DNA of 64,000 nucleotides from Prochlorococcus marinus str. MIT 9107 (GTDB lineage Bacteria; Cyanobacteriota; Cyanobacteriia; PCC-6307; Cyanobiaceae): NCBI RefSeq assembly GCF_000759855.1, contig NZ_JNAI01000010.1:186001-250000 (forward strand). The letters are read 5' to 3'. Of the stretch, positions 27,415-37,126 are shown piece after piece; position 1 is the stretch's first letter; the number at the start of each line of letters is the position of its first letter. Below the pieces are notes generated by a model, which was given only the letters and a program-made list of their open reading frames with translations, searched no databases and was not told the origin of the DNA. The position numbers and the translations under genes are program-made.

Positions 27415-28700
27415 TTTTCTTTTCTTCTAATTAGTTCTTCATATTTAGTTCTCTCCCATCCATTATTATTTGGTTCCCATATTTTTAAACCTTTTAAAGA
27501 TTTAGGAAGATATTCTTGTGCGACCCAATTACCTGGATAATTATGAGGATTAACATAACTATTAGAATTATTTTTTAAATGAAGTGGAACATCAAAAGCA
27601 TTGGTAAATTTGATTGTTTCAATTGCTTTAAAAATACTTTTCGTACTATTACTTTTTGGAGACATAGCTAAATATAAAGAAGCCTGCGTTAAAAAATATA
27701 ATCCTTCTGGAAAACCAACCCTATCAAAAGCATCACAACAGGATTGTACAACTACTATGGCATTAGGATCAGCTATTCCAATATCTTCACTGGCAGATAT
27801 TAGTAGTCTTCTAAAAATAAAATTAGTATCTTCACCAGCCTCCAGCATATTCGCAAGCCATAATAAAGTTGCATCTGGATCAGAACCTCTTATGGACTTG
27901 ATAAAGGCACTTATTACATCGTAATGATTCTGACCATTTTTATCGTAAACAATATTTTTCTTTTGAATTGCATCCTCTGCTATTGAGAGATTAATGTTGA
28001 TTTCTTTAGCAGCATTTTCAGCAGTTGTTTCTATGGCCATCTCTAGCGCATTTATTAATGTTCTTGCATCACCGCCAGAAAATTTAATTAAATGATTTTT
28101 CGCATCCTCGGTTAAATAAACCTTTTTTGAATCTTTTTGTTTTGAATAGTGATTTAAGACTTTTTCTATTATTTTCTGCAAATCATTTTCTGCCAAAGGA
28201 AGTAATGTAAAGATACGAGACCTACTAACAAGCGCTTTATTAACAGCAAAGAAAGGATTTTCAGTTGTAGCACCAATAAAAGTTATAGTTCCATTTTCTA
28301 TTGAAGGTAATAGAGCATCTTGTTGAACTGATGTAAATCTATGAACCTCATCGATAAATAAAATTGTTTTTCTTTTTGAATTTATTAATCTATCTTTTGC
28401 ATCAGCGATTTCATTTCTTAATTCTTTGACACTTGATAATACTGCATTTAACTTAATTAATTTGGACCGCGTATTAAAGGAAATAATTTCAATTAGAGTA
28501 GTTTTTCCAACACCAGGAGGGCCAGAAAAAATAAAATTACTAATCTTATCGTTTAATATTGCACTTCTTAAAAGCGAATTCTCATTCAGGATTGGTTGTT
28601 GACCAAAAAAATCCTCCAAATTCTTTGGTCTTAATTTATCTGCCAAAGGTGCATTATTTTCTATTTGAGAATAATTAGTAAATAAATTTTCTGAATGCAT
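27411..28700 (-). CDS. rarA: RarA/MgsA AAA+ ATPase (replication-associated recombination)
   Basis: RarA acts at stalled replication forks. The 429-residue protein begins with LADKLRPKNLEDFFGQ and has Walker A GPPGVGKTT, Walker B ILFIDEVHRF, sensor GATTENP and the arginine finger SRSRIF. The C-terminal oligomerisation domain contains SASEDIGIADP and YPGNWVAQEYLP, diagnostic for RarA/WRNIP1. The 3' end overlaps the convergent phosphopantetheinyl transferase stop by 4 bp. Confidence 0.93.
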   Translation of the reverse strand: MHSENLFTNYSQIENNAPLADKLRPKNLEDFFGQQPILNENSLLRSAILNDKISNFIFSGPPGVGKTTLIEIISFNTRSKLIKLNAVLSSVKELRNEIADAKDRLINSKRKTILFIDEVHRFTSVQQDALLPSIENGTITFIGATTENPFFAVNKALVSRSRIFTLLPLAENDLQKIIEKVLNHYSKQKDSKKVYLTEDAKNHLIKFSGGDARTLINALEMAIETTAENAAKEININLSIAEDAIQKKNIVYDKNGQNHYDVISAFIKSIRGSDPDATLLWLANMLEAGEDTNFIFRRLLISASEDIGIADPNAIVVVQSCCDAFDRVGFPEGLYFLTQASLYLAMSPKSNSTKSIFKAIETIKFTNAFDVPLHLKNNSNSYVNPHNYPGNWVAQEYLPKSLKGLKIWEPNNNGWERTKYEELIRRKEN

Positions 28701-28733
28701 ATAAATAAAATCAAAAAATCATTACTTTCAATT

Positions 28734-30380
28734 CTATGTAATTACTGTAGGAGTTTCCATTTGAGTAAGTTTTGAAATGTTTAATAAAGCATCTAAATCA
28801 TTTATCAAAGGTTTCAAAGCAACCTGAGGATTTAAAGAAAGATTCTGTTCTGAATTGAAAAACTTCTCGAAGTAGAGTCTTAATGTTGCACCCTTTGTTC
28901 CAGTTCCAGAAAGACGAACAATTACTCGAGAATTATCATCAAGAATCAATCTTAAACCTTGATTTTCACTTATAGAATCATCAACAGGATCTAAATATGA
29001 AAAGTTATCTGCAACTTGAACTAATTGACCAGCAAAATTACGTCCTTTAAAATTTTCGATCATAGAAGTTAGATTACTAAAGATTTGATTAGCAGTATTT
29101 GAGGGAATTGCCTCGTAATCATGTCTTGAATAATAATTCCTTCCAAATTGTTTCCAATGATTCTGCATCAAATCACTTACAGAACAATTTTTTTCAGCTA
29201 AAACTTGTAACCAATACAAAACTGCCCATAATCCATCTTTCTCCCTTACGTGGTTACTACCTGTTCCAAAACTTTCTTCGCCACATAAAGTAATTAAATT
29301 ATTATCTAAAAGATTTCCAAAGAATTTCCAACCCGTAGGTGTCTCAAAACAAGGAATATTTAATGCGCTCGCAACAATATCAACGGCTGAACTGGTTGGC
29401 ATAGATCGCGCCACACCTGTAATGCCATCTTTATAACCAGGGACAAATTTGGTGTTGGCAGTTATAACTGCAAGGCTATCACTAGGATTTACAAAACATC
29501 CACTTCCTAGAATCATATTCCTATCCCCATCTCCATCGCAAGCAGCACCAAAACTATAAGATTTTTTATTTAATAATAAATCAGCTAAATGAGATGCATA
29601 AGTTAGGTTGGGATCAGGATGTAAACCACCAAAATCTTTTAACGGAGTACCATTCATAACACAATCATTTGCGAGACCCATTTTTTCAACAAAAATATTT
29701 TTTGCGTATGGGCCTGTTACTGCGTTCATTGCATCAAAGATTAATGAGAAATCTTTTTTTAAAAAATCACTAATTTGATCAAAATCAAAAAGTTTCTCCA
29801 TCAAATTAGAATAATCTTTCAATCCATCAATAATTTCTAAGTTAGTTTCCCCGTAAGAATACTTTCCATACTTACTTAAATCAGGAATTTGTATTTTACA
29901 AATTTTATAACTAGTTAGTGATTGTGAAACTTTGAATATTTTATTAGTAATCATCTCAGGAGCTGGTCCACCATTAGAGATATTCAACTTAACTCCAAAA
30001 TCACCATCAATCCCACCAGGATTATGACTTGCAGAAAGAATAATGCCACCGATAGCATTTTCTTTTCTAATTAAATGTGATGTGGCAGGAGTAGATAATA
30101 AACCACCTGTTGGAACAATAACCTTTTGTACTTTATGAGCAACGCATATTTGAAAAATTTTTTCTATTGCTTGAATATTTCCATATCTTCCATCCCCGCC
30201 AACTACTAATGTTGACGCTTGCAAATCTTCTAATGATAGTAAAATTGCTTCTATAAATATTTCTAGATAATGCTCTTCCTGGAACTTTAAAGTGCTTTTT
30301 CTTAAACCAGAAGTTCCTGGTTTTTGATCTGAGAAAGGAGAATTGATATTTATTACATTGATTTCATTCATAAATTTCAT
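28734..30380 (-). CDS. pgm: Phosphoglucomutase
   Basis: The enzyme interconverts glucose 1- and 6-phosphate for glycogen and sugar-nucleotide synthesis. The 548-residue protein has PGTSGLR at the N-terminus, the catalytic serine in SASHNPGGIDGDFGVK, the metal loop CDGDGDR, the sugar-binding GEESFGTGSNH and the phosphate-binding RLSGTGTKGATLR. Length and motifs match the eukaryote-like Pgm of cyanobacteria. Confidence 0.95.
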   Translation of the reverse strand: MKFMNEINVININSPFSDQKPGTSGLRKSTLKFQEEHYLEIFIEAILLSLEDLQASTLVVGGDGRYGNIQAIEKIFQICVAHKVQKVIVPTGGLLSTPATSHLIRKENAIGGIILSASHNPGGIDGDFGVKLNISNGGPAPEMITNKIFKVSQSLTSYKICKIQIPDLSKYGKYSYGETNLEIIDGLKDYSNLMEKLFDFDQISDFLKKDFSLIFDAMNAVTGPYAKNIFVEKMGLANDCVMNGTPLKDFGGLHPDPNLTYASHLADLLLNKKSYSFGAACDGDGDRNMILGSGCFVNPSDSLAVITANTKFVPGYKDGITGVARSMPTSSAVDIVASALNIPCFETPTGWKFFGNLLDNNLITLCGEESFGTGSNHVREKDGLWAVLYWLQVLAEKNCSVSDLMQNHWKQFGRNYYSRHDYEAIPSNTANQIFSNLTSMIENFKGRNFAGQLVQVADNFSYLDPVDDSISENQGLRLILDDNSRVIVRLSGTGTKGATLRLYFEKFFNSEQNLSLNPQVALKPLINDLDALLNISKLTQMETPTVIT

Positions 30381-30404
30381 GAAACTTCAAAAAATCTAAA
30401 TAAA

Positions 30405-30575
30405 TTAATGAGGCATTTCGGATGTTCTTAACATAGCGATAAACCATAATGAAGAAATTAACAAAGTACTCAGTATACCGTAATTAACACCAAATTTAGA
30501 AATTGTAATTGGGACTATAAGTGGAAATGTTAATGCTCCAAACAAAGGGGTGAAAGCTACAATTTTTTTTAACAT
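30405..30575 (-). CDS. Small two-helix membrane protein, unknown function
   Basis: The 56-residue ORF with ATG at 30575 encodes two hydrophobic helices (VAFTPLFGALTFPLIVPITI and GILSTLLISSLWFIAML) and a short polar tail. It lies 24 bp upstream of pgm on the same strand, and 12 bp downstream of the DUF4912 gene. I do not recognise the family. Confidence 0.6.
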   Translation of the reverse strand: MLKKIVAFTPLFGALTFPLIVPITISKFGVNYGILSTLLISSLWFIAMLRTSEMPH

Positions 30576-30587
30576 TAATTTAATTGA

Positions 30588-31778
30588 TTAAAACCACTCT
30601 CTCTCAGCATTATTTTTTTCATTAGTATCGTCAAGTGGAGTAGTTCTATCAAATCTCATTGATATACTTTTTTGTTGCTTACCAGATATGTCAATAGCTT
30701 TGATATCGTATTTTTGAGTCCCATCTCTAAATGGGACTTGAATCCTAAAAGTACCATCAGCAGCAAGGGGGACATCTTCTCCACCAATTGTTAATTTCGC
30801 AGAAGGATCAGTAGCTCCATAAACAATTAATTCAGCATCTGCAACAAGCCAAAAAGATCTTTTTTTAACAACACCAGTTCCAGATTCATTTAAACCTGAA
30901 GACCAATTACCAGCTCCTGAGTCAGTAAGATTATCATTTGTTGAATTAAGATTTTTCATAAATTCTTCTGAACCAATTTTTCTTCTTAGAGATATGTTTG
31001 TCGCTGCTTGATATAACCTTTCATGCATTCCATTTTGTTCTGAAGCCATCGGATTTGAAATATCTGGAATTGACTCAGAAGTAGAATCCAAATTAAAAGG
31101 TACAAATTTATCAAGAATTTGCTCAGATGGATGAGATCCAGGAACATGACTTATTGAGGAAAATGCCAAAGACATCCAGTTAAAACCATATTTGTAACCT
31201 AATTCAACCTTATAGTCTCTATCTGCGAGCGGGATTGGCAAGTACCACTCAGTACTGTAACTATCTACTGCTATCTCCCTAAGTGTTCCTTGGTTCAAAT
31301 TACTTCCATCAGAACCAGAAGCATCGAATAATCGTAAACATAACTTGTTTGCTCCCAAAGATTTTGCTTTTTCTCTATCAGCATCAGAAATTTGCCAAAA
31401 AACGTATGCCCAATCTGGATCCCGAGGTAAGAAAACTACATTTGTTTTAACTTCTTCACCACTTTTTGGAGTATTGGACTCAAAAAAATTGTTAAGAATT
31501 TGCTGAGGTGCACTGGTATTTGTTTTTTTAAGAGATTTTTCTTGATATTTAAGTATTAAATCTACTAGAACTGCCTTTGTTTTACGACTATATAGAGGTA
31601 CTGATAATTTACTTGCTTCTTGACGTAATTGTCTGAGAGTTAATGAGAGTAATTGATCTTTATTCATGATCCCATCAGCCACTTTAAAATCTCCATTTTT
31701 GCCTGGGATCAGTATGTTCTTTTTTTTGGCCAATTGTGTGTCTTTTACACCTGTCGTCAGGATCCTCTGACTACTCAT
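30588..31778 (-). CDS. DUF4912-domain protein with Rho-N/SAP-like N-terminus
   Basis: The 396-residue protein has a helical QLRQEASKLSVPLYSRKTKA segment near residues 50-70, like Rho-N or SAP domains that bind nucleic acid. The DUF4912 core follows (FLPRDPDWAYVFWQISDADR, about 118-137). The C-terminal part has a carbohydrate-binding-like LTIGGEDVPLAADGTFRI segment. Function is unknown. Confidence 0.72.
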   Translation of the reverse strand: MSSQRILTTGVKDTQLAKKKNILIPGKNGDFKVADGIMNKDQLLSLTLRQLRQEASKLSVPLYSRKTKAVLVDLILKYQEKSLKKTNTSAPQQILNNFFESNTPKSGEEVKTNVVFLPRDPDWAYVFWQISDADREKAKSLGANKLCLRLFDASGSDGSNLNQGTLREIAVDSYSTEWYLPIPLADRDYKVELGYKYGFNWMSLAFSSISHVPGSHPSEQILDKFVPFNLDSTSESIPDISNPMASEQNGMHERLYQAATNISLRRKIGSEEFMKNLNSTNDNLTDSGAGNWSSGLNESGTGVVKKRSFWLVADAELIVYGATDPSAKLTIGGEDVPLAADGTFRIQVPFRDGTQKYDIKAIDISGKQQKSISMRFDRTTPLDDTNEKNNAEREWF

Positions 31779-31952
31779 AAATTTACAAAATCATTATTTA
31801 TCTTCAAACCTGTTGGTAATAAAGGAATTAATTAATTTCCAAAGATTATTTAAATGTAAATTAATTTTCTTTTTTTTTAAATTTTATTACCTAAATTTGT
31901 TAACGACTCAACAAAAATATATTTTTTCTTTGGGATCAATATAGGGCGATTT

Positions 31953-32306
31953 CTAACTTTGTTTAACTAAAAGTACTAAATCATCAATATCTAAATCCTC
32001 AAGATTTTTATCTATTGTCTTTGAAAAAGTATTTAACTTTTTTGCAGTTAATTCTAATTGCTGATAAAAAAGGTCACTAAATTTTTTATCATCAAATTTT
32101 TTAGATTGATTATCACACCATGCTCTCAGAGGATTTGTATCACATGATTCAAAACTATTATCTCCAGCTATGATTTTTAGAATCTGGAGGCAATGAGTGA
32201 GAATTCTTAAATGATGTTTCTGTATTATTGGTAGATCTAGATTATCAATTTCTTGAATAGTTTGAATATTTAAAGGATTTGACAAAGGATCAAAATGATT
32301 AGACAT
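31953..32306 (-). CDS. Conserved protein divergent from suf operon, unknown function
   Basis: The 117-residue helical, acidic protein has no helix-turn-helix or cysteine cluster that I can see, so it is not the SufR repressor found next to suf in some other cyanobacteria. A DLDIDDLVLLV stretch closes the protein. The start is 95 bp from sufB on the opposite strand, so promoters probably overlap. Confidence 0.6.
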   Translation of the reverse strand: MSNHFDPLSNPLNIQTIQEIDNLDLPIIQKHHLRILTHCLQILKIIAGDNSFESCDTNPLRAWCDNQSKKFDDKKFSDLFYQQLELTAKKLNTFSKTIDKNLEDLDIDDLVLLVKQS

Positions 32307-32401
32307 TAATTTTTCATTTAATAAAGGGGAAAAAACTCAATATTGGGGGTATCTTTCGTTAGAGTATATAAAAGTAATTGTAATAGGTTATTTTTGATAA
32401 C

Positions 32402-33844
32402 ATGGTTAACGAAAATTTAGTTAAAGATGTAGTAAAGGAGCCTTACAAATATGGTTTCGTTACCGATATTGAAACTGAAAAAATTGCGAAGGGATTGAAT
32501 GAAGAAATCGTTAGACTAATCTCACAAAAAAAAGAAGAACCAAAATATCTCCTTGATTTCAGATTAAAAGCCTTTAAAAAATGGCAAAAAATGGAGGAAC
32601 CTGATTGGGCAGGATTAGGATATAAACAAATCGATTATCAAGATATAATTTATTACTCTGCTCCCAAACAAAAAGAAAAAATCGCTAGTTTGGATGAAGT
32701 TGATCCCAAACTTCTTGAGACTTTTGATAAATTAGGAATACCTCTTACTGAGCAAAAAAAACTCACAAATGTAGCAGTAGATGCTGTCTTTGATAGTGTT
32801 TCTATAGCTACAACATTTAGAGAGGAACTTGCCGAACATGGAGTTATATTTTCCTCAATCAGTGAAGCAGTAAAAAATCACTCAAATTTGATTGAAAAAT
32901 ATTTAGGTACTGTAGTTCCAGCTAGCGATAATTATTTTGCAGCACTAAATTCTGCTGTTTTTAGTGATGGTTCTTTTGTTTATATCCCAAAAGGTGTGAC
33001 CTGTCCTATGGACCTATCTTCCTACTTCAGAATTAATAGTGGAGATTCTGGACAATTCGAGAGAACACTAATCATTGCTGAAGAATCAAGTTCTGTAAGT
33101 TATCTAGAAGGCTGTACAGCGCCAATGTTCGATACAAATACCCTGCATGCTGCGGTTGTGGAACTAATAGCCCTTGACGATGCTTCAATCAAATATTCAA
33201 CAGTGCAAAATTGGTATGCAGGTGATGAAAAAGGTGTTGGCGGAATTTTTAATTTTGTCACCAAAAGAGGAAAATGTTTGGGAAAGAGAAGTAAAATTAG
33301 TTGGTCTCAAGTTGAAACTGGTTCTGCAATTACATGGAAATATCCTAGCTGTCTTCTTTTAGGAGAAGAATCTGTAGGGGAATTTTATTCAGTAGCACTC
33401 ACAAATAATCTTCAACAAGCAGATACCGGTACAAAAATGATCCATATAGGTCCCAAAACCAAATCAACGATTGTTAGCAAAGGTATAAGTGCTGGCAATT
33501 CAATAAATAGCTATAGAGGCCTTGTCAAAGTAGGGGCAAAAGCAACTGGATCAAGAAATTACAGCCAATGTGATTCAATGTTAATAGGGGATCAAGCTTC
33601 TGCAAATACATTCCCTTATATCAAATCTCAACAACCCAATTCTGAAATTGAGCATGAAGCAAGCACATGTAGAATCTCCGAAGATCAACTTTTTTATCTC
33701 CAGAGCAGAGGTATAGAATTTGAGGAGGCAATATCTATGATGGTCAGTGGTTTCTGCAGAGATGTGTTTAATCAATTACCTATGGAGTTTGCTGCTGAAG
33801 CCGATAAGTTACTGGCACTTAAACTCGAGGGATCAGTAGGTTAA
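32402..33844 (+). CDS. sufB: Fe-S cluster assembly scaffold protein SufB
   Basis: SufB is the scaffold subunit of the SufBCD complex, which builds iron-sulfur clusters. The 480-residue beta-helical protein carries [29 protein letters not shown] and the C-terminal [20 protein letters not shown], all typical. It is the first gene of the sufBCDS operon. This is the main housekeeping Fe-S pathway in cyanobacteria. Confidence 0.96.
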   Translation: MVNENLVKDVVKEPYKYGFVTDIETEKIAKGLNEEIVRLISQKKEEPKYLLDFRLKAFKKWQKMEEPDWAGLGYKQIDYQDIIYYSAPKQKEKIASLDEVDPKLLETFDKLGIPLTEQKKLTNVAVDAVFDSVSIATTFREELAEHGVIFSSISEAVKNHSNLIEKYLGTVVPASDNYFAALNSAVFSDGSFVYIPKGVTCPMDLSSYFRINSGDSGQFERTLIIAEESSSVSYLEGCTAPMFDTNTLHAAVVELIALDDASIKYSTVQNWYAGDEKGVGGIFNFVTKRGKCLGKRSKISWSQVETGSAITWKYPSCLLLGEESVGEFYSVALTNNLQQADTGTKMIHIGPKTKSTIVSKGISAGNSINSYRGLVKVGAKATGSRNYSQCDSMLIGDQASANTFPYIKSQQPNSEIEHEASTCRISEDQLFYLQSRGIEFEEAISMMVSGFCRDVFNQLPMEFAAEADKLLALKLEGSVG

Positions 33845-33865
33845 TTAATCAATTTCTAAAGTGAA

Positions 33866-34651
33866 ATGCAAAGAAAAATGAAAGAATCAGATCCAATATT
33901 AGAAGTTCAAAATCTCTTTGCATCTACTGATAATCTTCCAATTTTGAAGGGAGTTTCTCTTACTGTCAACCCAGGAGAAATCCATGCCATCATGGGAAGA
34001 AATGGATGTGGTAAAAGTACTCTTTCGAAAATTATTGCAGGACATCCCTCTTATAGTATTACAAGTGGGGACATAAAATTTTCAGGAGAAAATATTAACT
34101 CTCTAGAACCTGAAGAAAGAGCTCAATCAGGAATTTTCCTTGGCTTTCAATATCCAATAGAGATCCCAGGCGTGAGTAATCTTGAATTTCTTAGAGTTTC
34201 AACAAACGCTAGAAGAAAATTCCTCAATAAAGAAGAATTAGATACTTTTGATTTTGAGGAATTAGTTAAAGAAAAGTTGGAACTTGTAAAAATGGATCAT
34301 GCATTCCTATCAAGAAGCGTAAATCAAGGATTTTCCGGAGGTGAAAAGAAAAGAAACGAAATTCTGCAAATGGCTTTACTTGAGCCCAAGATAGCAATTC
34401 TAGATGAGACCGATTCTGGTCTGGATATTGATGCTCTTAGAATAGTCGCATCAGGAATTAAAAAAATATCTAATGCACAGACTGGAATTATATTAATCAC
34501 ACACTATCAAAGATTATTAGATGAAATTGAACCCAACTATGTTCACGTTATGGCAGATGGCCAAATCATTAAAACTGGTGGGAGTGATCTTGCATTAGAA
34601 CTTGAAAAAAAAGGTTATGAATGGACTGATAATTTTGTAAAAGAGACTTAA
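33866..34651 (+). CDS. sufC: Fe-S cluster assembly ATPase SufC
   Basis: SufC is the ABC-type ATPase that drives the SufBCD scaffold. Of 261 residues, Walker A is GRNGCGKST, the signature is [12 protein letters not shown] and Walker B is [15 protein letters not shown], the SufC form of the D-loop. It begins 21 bp after sufB. A second ATG at residue 4 (MKESDP) is an alternative start. Confidence 0.96.
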   Translation: MQRKMKESDPILEVQNLFASTDNLPILKGVSLTVNPGEIHAIMGRNGCGKSTLSKIIAGHPSYSITSGDIKFSGENINSLEPEERAQSGIFLGFQYPIEIPGVSNLEFLRVSTNARRKFLNKEELDTFDFEELVKEKLELVKMDHAFLSRSVNQGFSGGEKKRNEILQMALLEPKIAILDETDSGLDIDALRIVASGIKKISNAQTGIILITHYQRLLDEIEPNYVHVMADGQIIKTGGSDLALELEKKGYEWTDNFVKET

Positions 34652-34655
34652 AGAA

Positions 34656-35873
34656 ATGGAAATTATTGAACAAATAAAAACCAATAAATTATTTGAAAAT
34701 CAAACAGAAATACAAAAAATCTGTATTGATAAATTACAATCAAATCCACTCCCTAATCCTAAAAGTGAACTATGGAGACTTTCAAATAAATCAAAATTTT
34801 CAAACTTATTGGACTACTCAATCAATGAAAAAGATCCAAAATTTGATATCCCTTTTCTGAATAATACTCAAAACATTATTAGATTAGTAATTGGGGAGGA
34901 TAACAAAATTTTCTTAAAAGGGGAAAATTATTCAATACGGCAATTAAGTAAAAATATATTAGATGAATACATAAAGCAAAAGATATCTTCTTTTGATCAA
35001 AACGAGCATTGGAGTGATCTACTAAATCTGTCTTTAAGTTGTGAAAAGAATATTTTGGGATTAAAAATAAACGGATCAAAAATCCCTCCTATTGAAATCT
35101 TTAGTCATGCCTCAAGTAATTCTTTAACCGCAAAAACCCTAGTTATATTTGTAGAAAAGAATTGTGATATTGAATTATTACAAGTAAATCTATGTGAAGA
35201 AAACTCGTCATTATCTCAATCCACATTCCTTTGTTTAGAAGAAAATAGTTCCATATTTCATGGTGTTGTTTCCTACGGTGAAAACAAATCACATCTATTA
35301 AATTCTCTCAATGTAATTCAACAAAAAAATAGTGAATACAAGTTAGGATCTTTACATTTCAAATTAGATTATGCAAGATTTGAAATTCGCGTTAAACAAT
35401 CTGCAGGAAATGCTAAGACCAATATCAAAGGCATGCAAATTACAAAAAATGATGAACAAATTTCTACTCATACAAAAATAGACTTTAATGGTCCAAATGG
35501 ATTTTTAGATCAAATCAACAAATCTCTTGCTGATGATAAATCACATGCAATATTTGAAGGTTCAATAATTGTTCCGAAAATTGCTCAAAAAACTGATGCT
35601 TCTCAATTAAGCAGAAATTTACTTTTATCAAATCGTGCACAAATAGATACCAAACCCCAATTAGAAATCATCGCTGATGATGTCAAATGCAAACATGGAG
35701 CTACAATTTCACAATTAAATGAAGAAGAACTTTTTTATATGCGCACAAGAGGTATCACATTGACAGAGGCAAGTAAACTACAATTAAGCTCGTACTTTCA
35801 AGAAATAATTTCATTTATTCCCGTTTCAAAAGATAGATGGGATTTGCTTGATAAGCTTTTACATGAGAATTAA
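34656..35873 (+). CDS. sufD: Fe-S cluster assembly protein SufD
   Basis: SufD pairs with SufB in the scaffold. The 405-residue protein has the weakly conserved N-terminus of the family and a conserved C-terminal core with DASQLSRNLLLS, DVKCKHGATISQL and EEELFYMRTRGI. Its stop codon shares a base with the sufS start (TAATG). Confidence 0.95.
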   Translation: MEIIEQIKTNKLFENQTEIQKICIDKLQSNPLPNPKSELWRLSNKSKFSNLLDYSINEKDPKFDIPFLNNTQNIIRLVIGEDNKIFLKGENYSIRQLSKNILDEYIKQKISSFDQNEHWSDLLNLSLSCEKNILGLKINGSKIPPIEIFSHASSNSLTAKTLVIFVEKNCDIELLQVNLCEENSSLSQSTFLCLEENSSIFHGVVSYGENKSHLLNSLNVIQQKNSEYKLGSLHFKLDYARFEIRVKQSAGNAKTNIKGMQITKNDEQISTHTKIDFNGPNGFLDQINKSLADDKSHAIFEGSIIVPKIAQKTDASQLSRNLLLSNRAQIDTKPQLEIIADDVKCKHGATISQLNEEELFYMRTRGITLTEASKLQLSSYFQEIISFIPVSKDRWDLLDKLLHEN

Positions 35874-37126
35874 TGGAAACAATTCAAAATTTTCCTGAAA
35901 TAACAAAAAAAGACTTTCCTCTTTTAAATAAGAATTCAAAAATTAATGAGGGAATCATTTACTTAGACCATGCTGCGACTACTCAAAAGCCGATACAGGT
36001 CTTAAAAAAAATTGATGAATATTACAGAAACTTTAATGCAAATGTACATAGAGGTGCACATCAACTAAGTGCTAAAGCAACAGAAGAATTTGAAAATGCA
36101 AGATATTTAATAAGTAAATATATAAAAGCTAATTCAACAAAAGAAATTATTTTCACTAGAAATGCTACTGAAGCAATCAATCTCGCAGCTAAATCATGGG
36201 GTGAATCTTCATTAAAAGAGAATGATGAAATTCTCTTATCAATTATGGAGCATCATAGCAATATTGTTCCTTGGCAAATGGTTGCAGCAAAAAATAAATG
36301 CAAATTAAAATTTATAGGTATAGATAAAAATGGGAAATTAGATATTGACGATTTTAAATCTAAATTAACATCTAGAACAAAGCTTGTTAGCCTCGTACAT
36401 ATTAGCAACACACTAGGGTGCTGTAATCCAATTAAAGAGATAACTAAATTAGCTAAACAAAAAGGTTCTTTAGTTCTAATAGATGCATGTCAAAGTTTAG
36501 CGCATCAAAAACTGAATGTAATTGATCTTGATATAGATTTTTTAGCGGGTTCAGGACATAAACTTTGCGGTCCAACAGGTATTGGTTTCCTCTGGTCAAG
36601 AAAAGAAATACTAGAGAAGATTCCTCCTCTCTTTGGAGGTGGAGAAATGATTCAGGATGTTTTTGAAGAAACAAGTACTTGGGCAGAACTCCCTCATAAA
36701 TTTGAAGCTGGAACTCCTGCCATTGCAGAAGCCATAGGTCTTGCTGAGGCTATAAATTATATAAACAATATTGGATTGAATGAGATTAATGAATATGAAA
36801 AAAATATTACTAAATATTTATTCAAAAAATTAAATCAGATAGAAAATATTGAAATTATAGGTCCATCTCCAGAAATAGATCCATACAGAGCATCACTTGC
36901 TACTTTTTATATAAAAAATATACATTCAAATGATATTGCTGAAATTCTTGATTCGAAAGGGATTTGTATAAGAAGTGGTCATCATTGCTGTCAACCTCTT
37001 CACAGATATATTGGAATTAAATCAACTGCTAGAATTAGCATGAATTTCACAACTAATAAAGATGAAATTGATATATTTATAGAAAAATTAAAAGAAACTA
37101 TTAATTTCCTAAAAATGCATTCTTAG
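35873..37126 (+). CDS. sufS: Cysteine desulfurase SufS
   Basis: This PLP enzyme supplies sulfur from cysteine to the Suf machinery. The 417-residue protein starts after YLDHAATTQKP and has HHSNIVPWQ, DACQSLAH and the PLP lysine in SGHKLCGPTGIGFL. The active cysteine lies in RSGHHCCQP. The 3' end overlaps the convergent S9 peptidase gene by 4 bp. Confidence 0.96.
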   Translation: METIQNFPEITKKDFPLLNKNSKINEGIIYLDHAATTQKPIQVLKKIDEYYRNFNANVHRGAHQLSAKATEEFENARYLISKYIKANSTKEIIFTRNATEAINLAAKSWGESSLKENDEILLSIMEHHSNIVPWQMVAAKNKCKLKFIGIDKNGKLDIDDFKSKLTSRTKLVSLVHISNTLGCCNPIKEITKLAKQKGSLVLIDACQSLAHQKLNVIDLDIDFLAGSGHKLCGPTGIGFLWSRKEILEKIPPLFGGGEMIQDVFEETSTWAELPHKFEAGTPAIAEAIGLAEAINYINNIGLNEINEYEKNITKYLFKKLNQIENIEIIGPSPEIDPYRASLATFYIKNIHSNDIAEILDSKGICIRSGHHCCQPLHRYIGIKSTARISMNFTTNKDEIDIFIEKLKETINFLKMHS

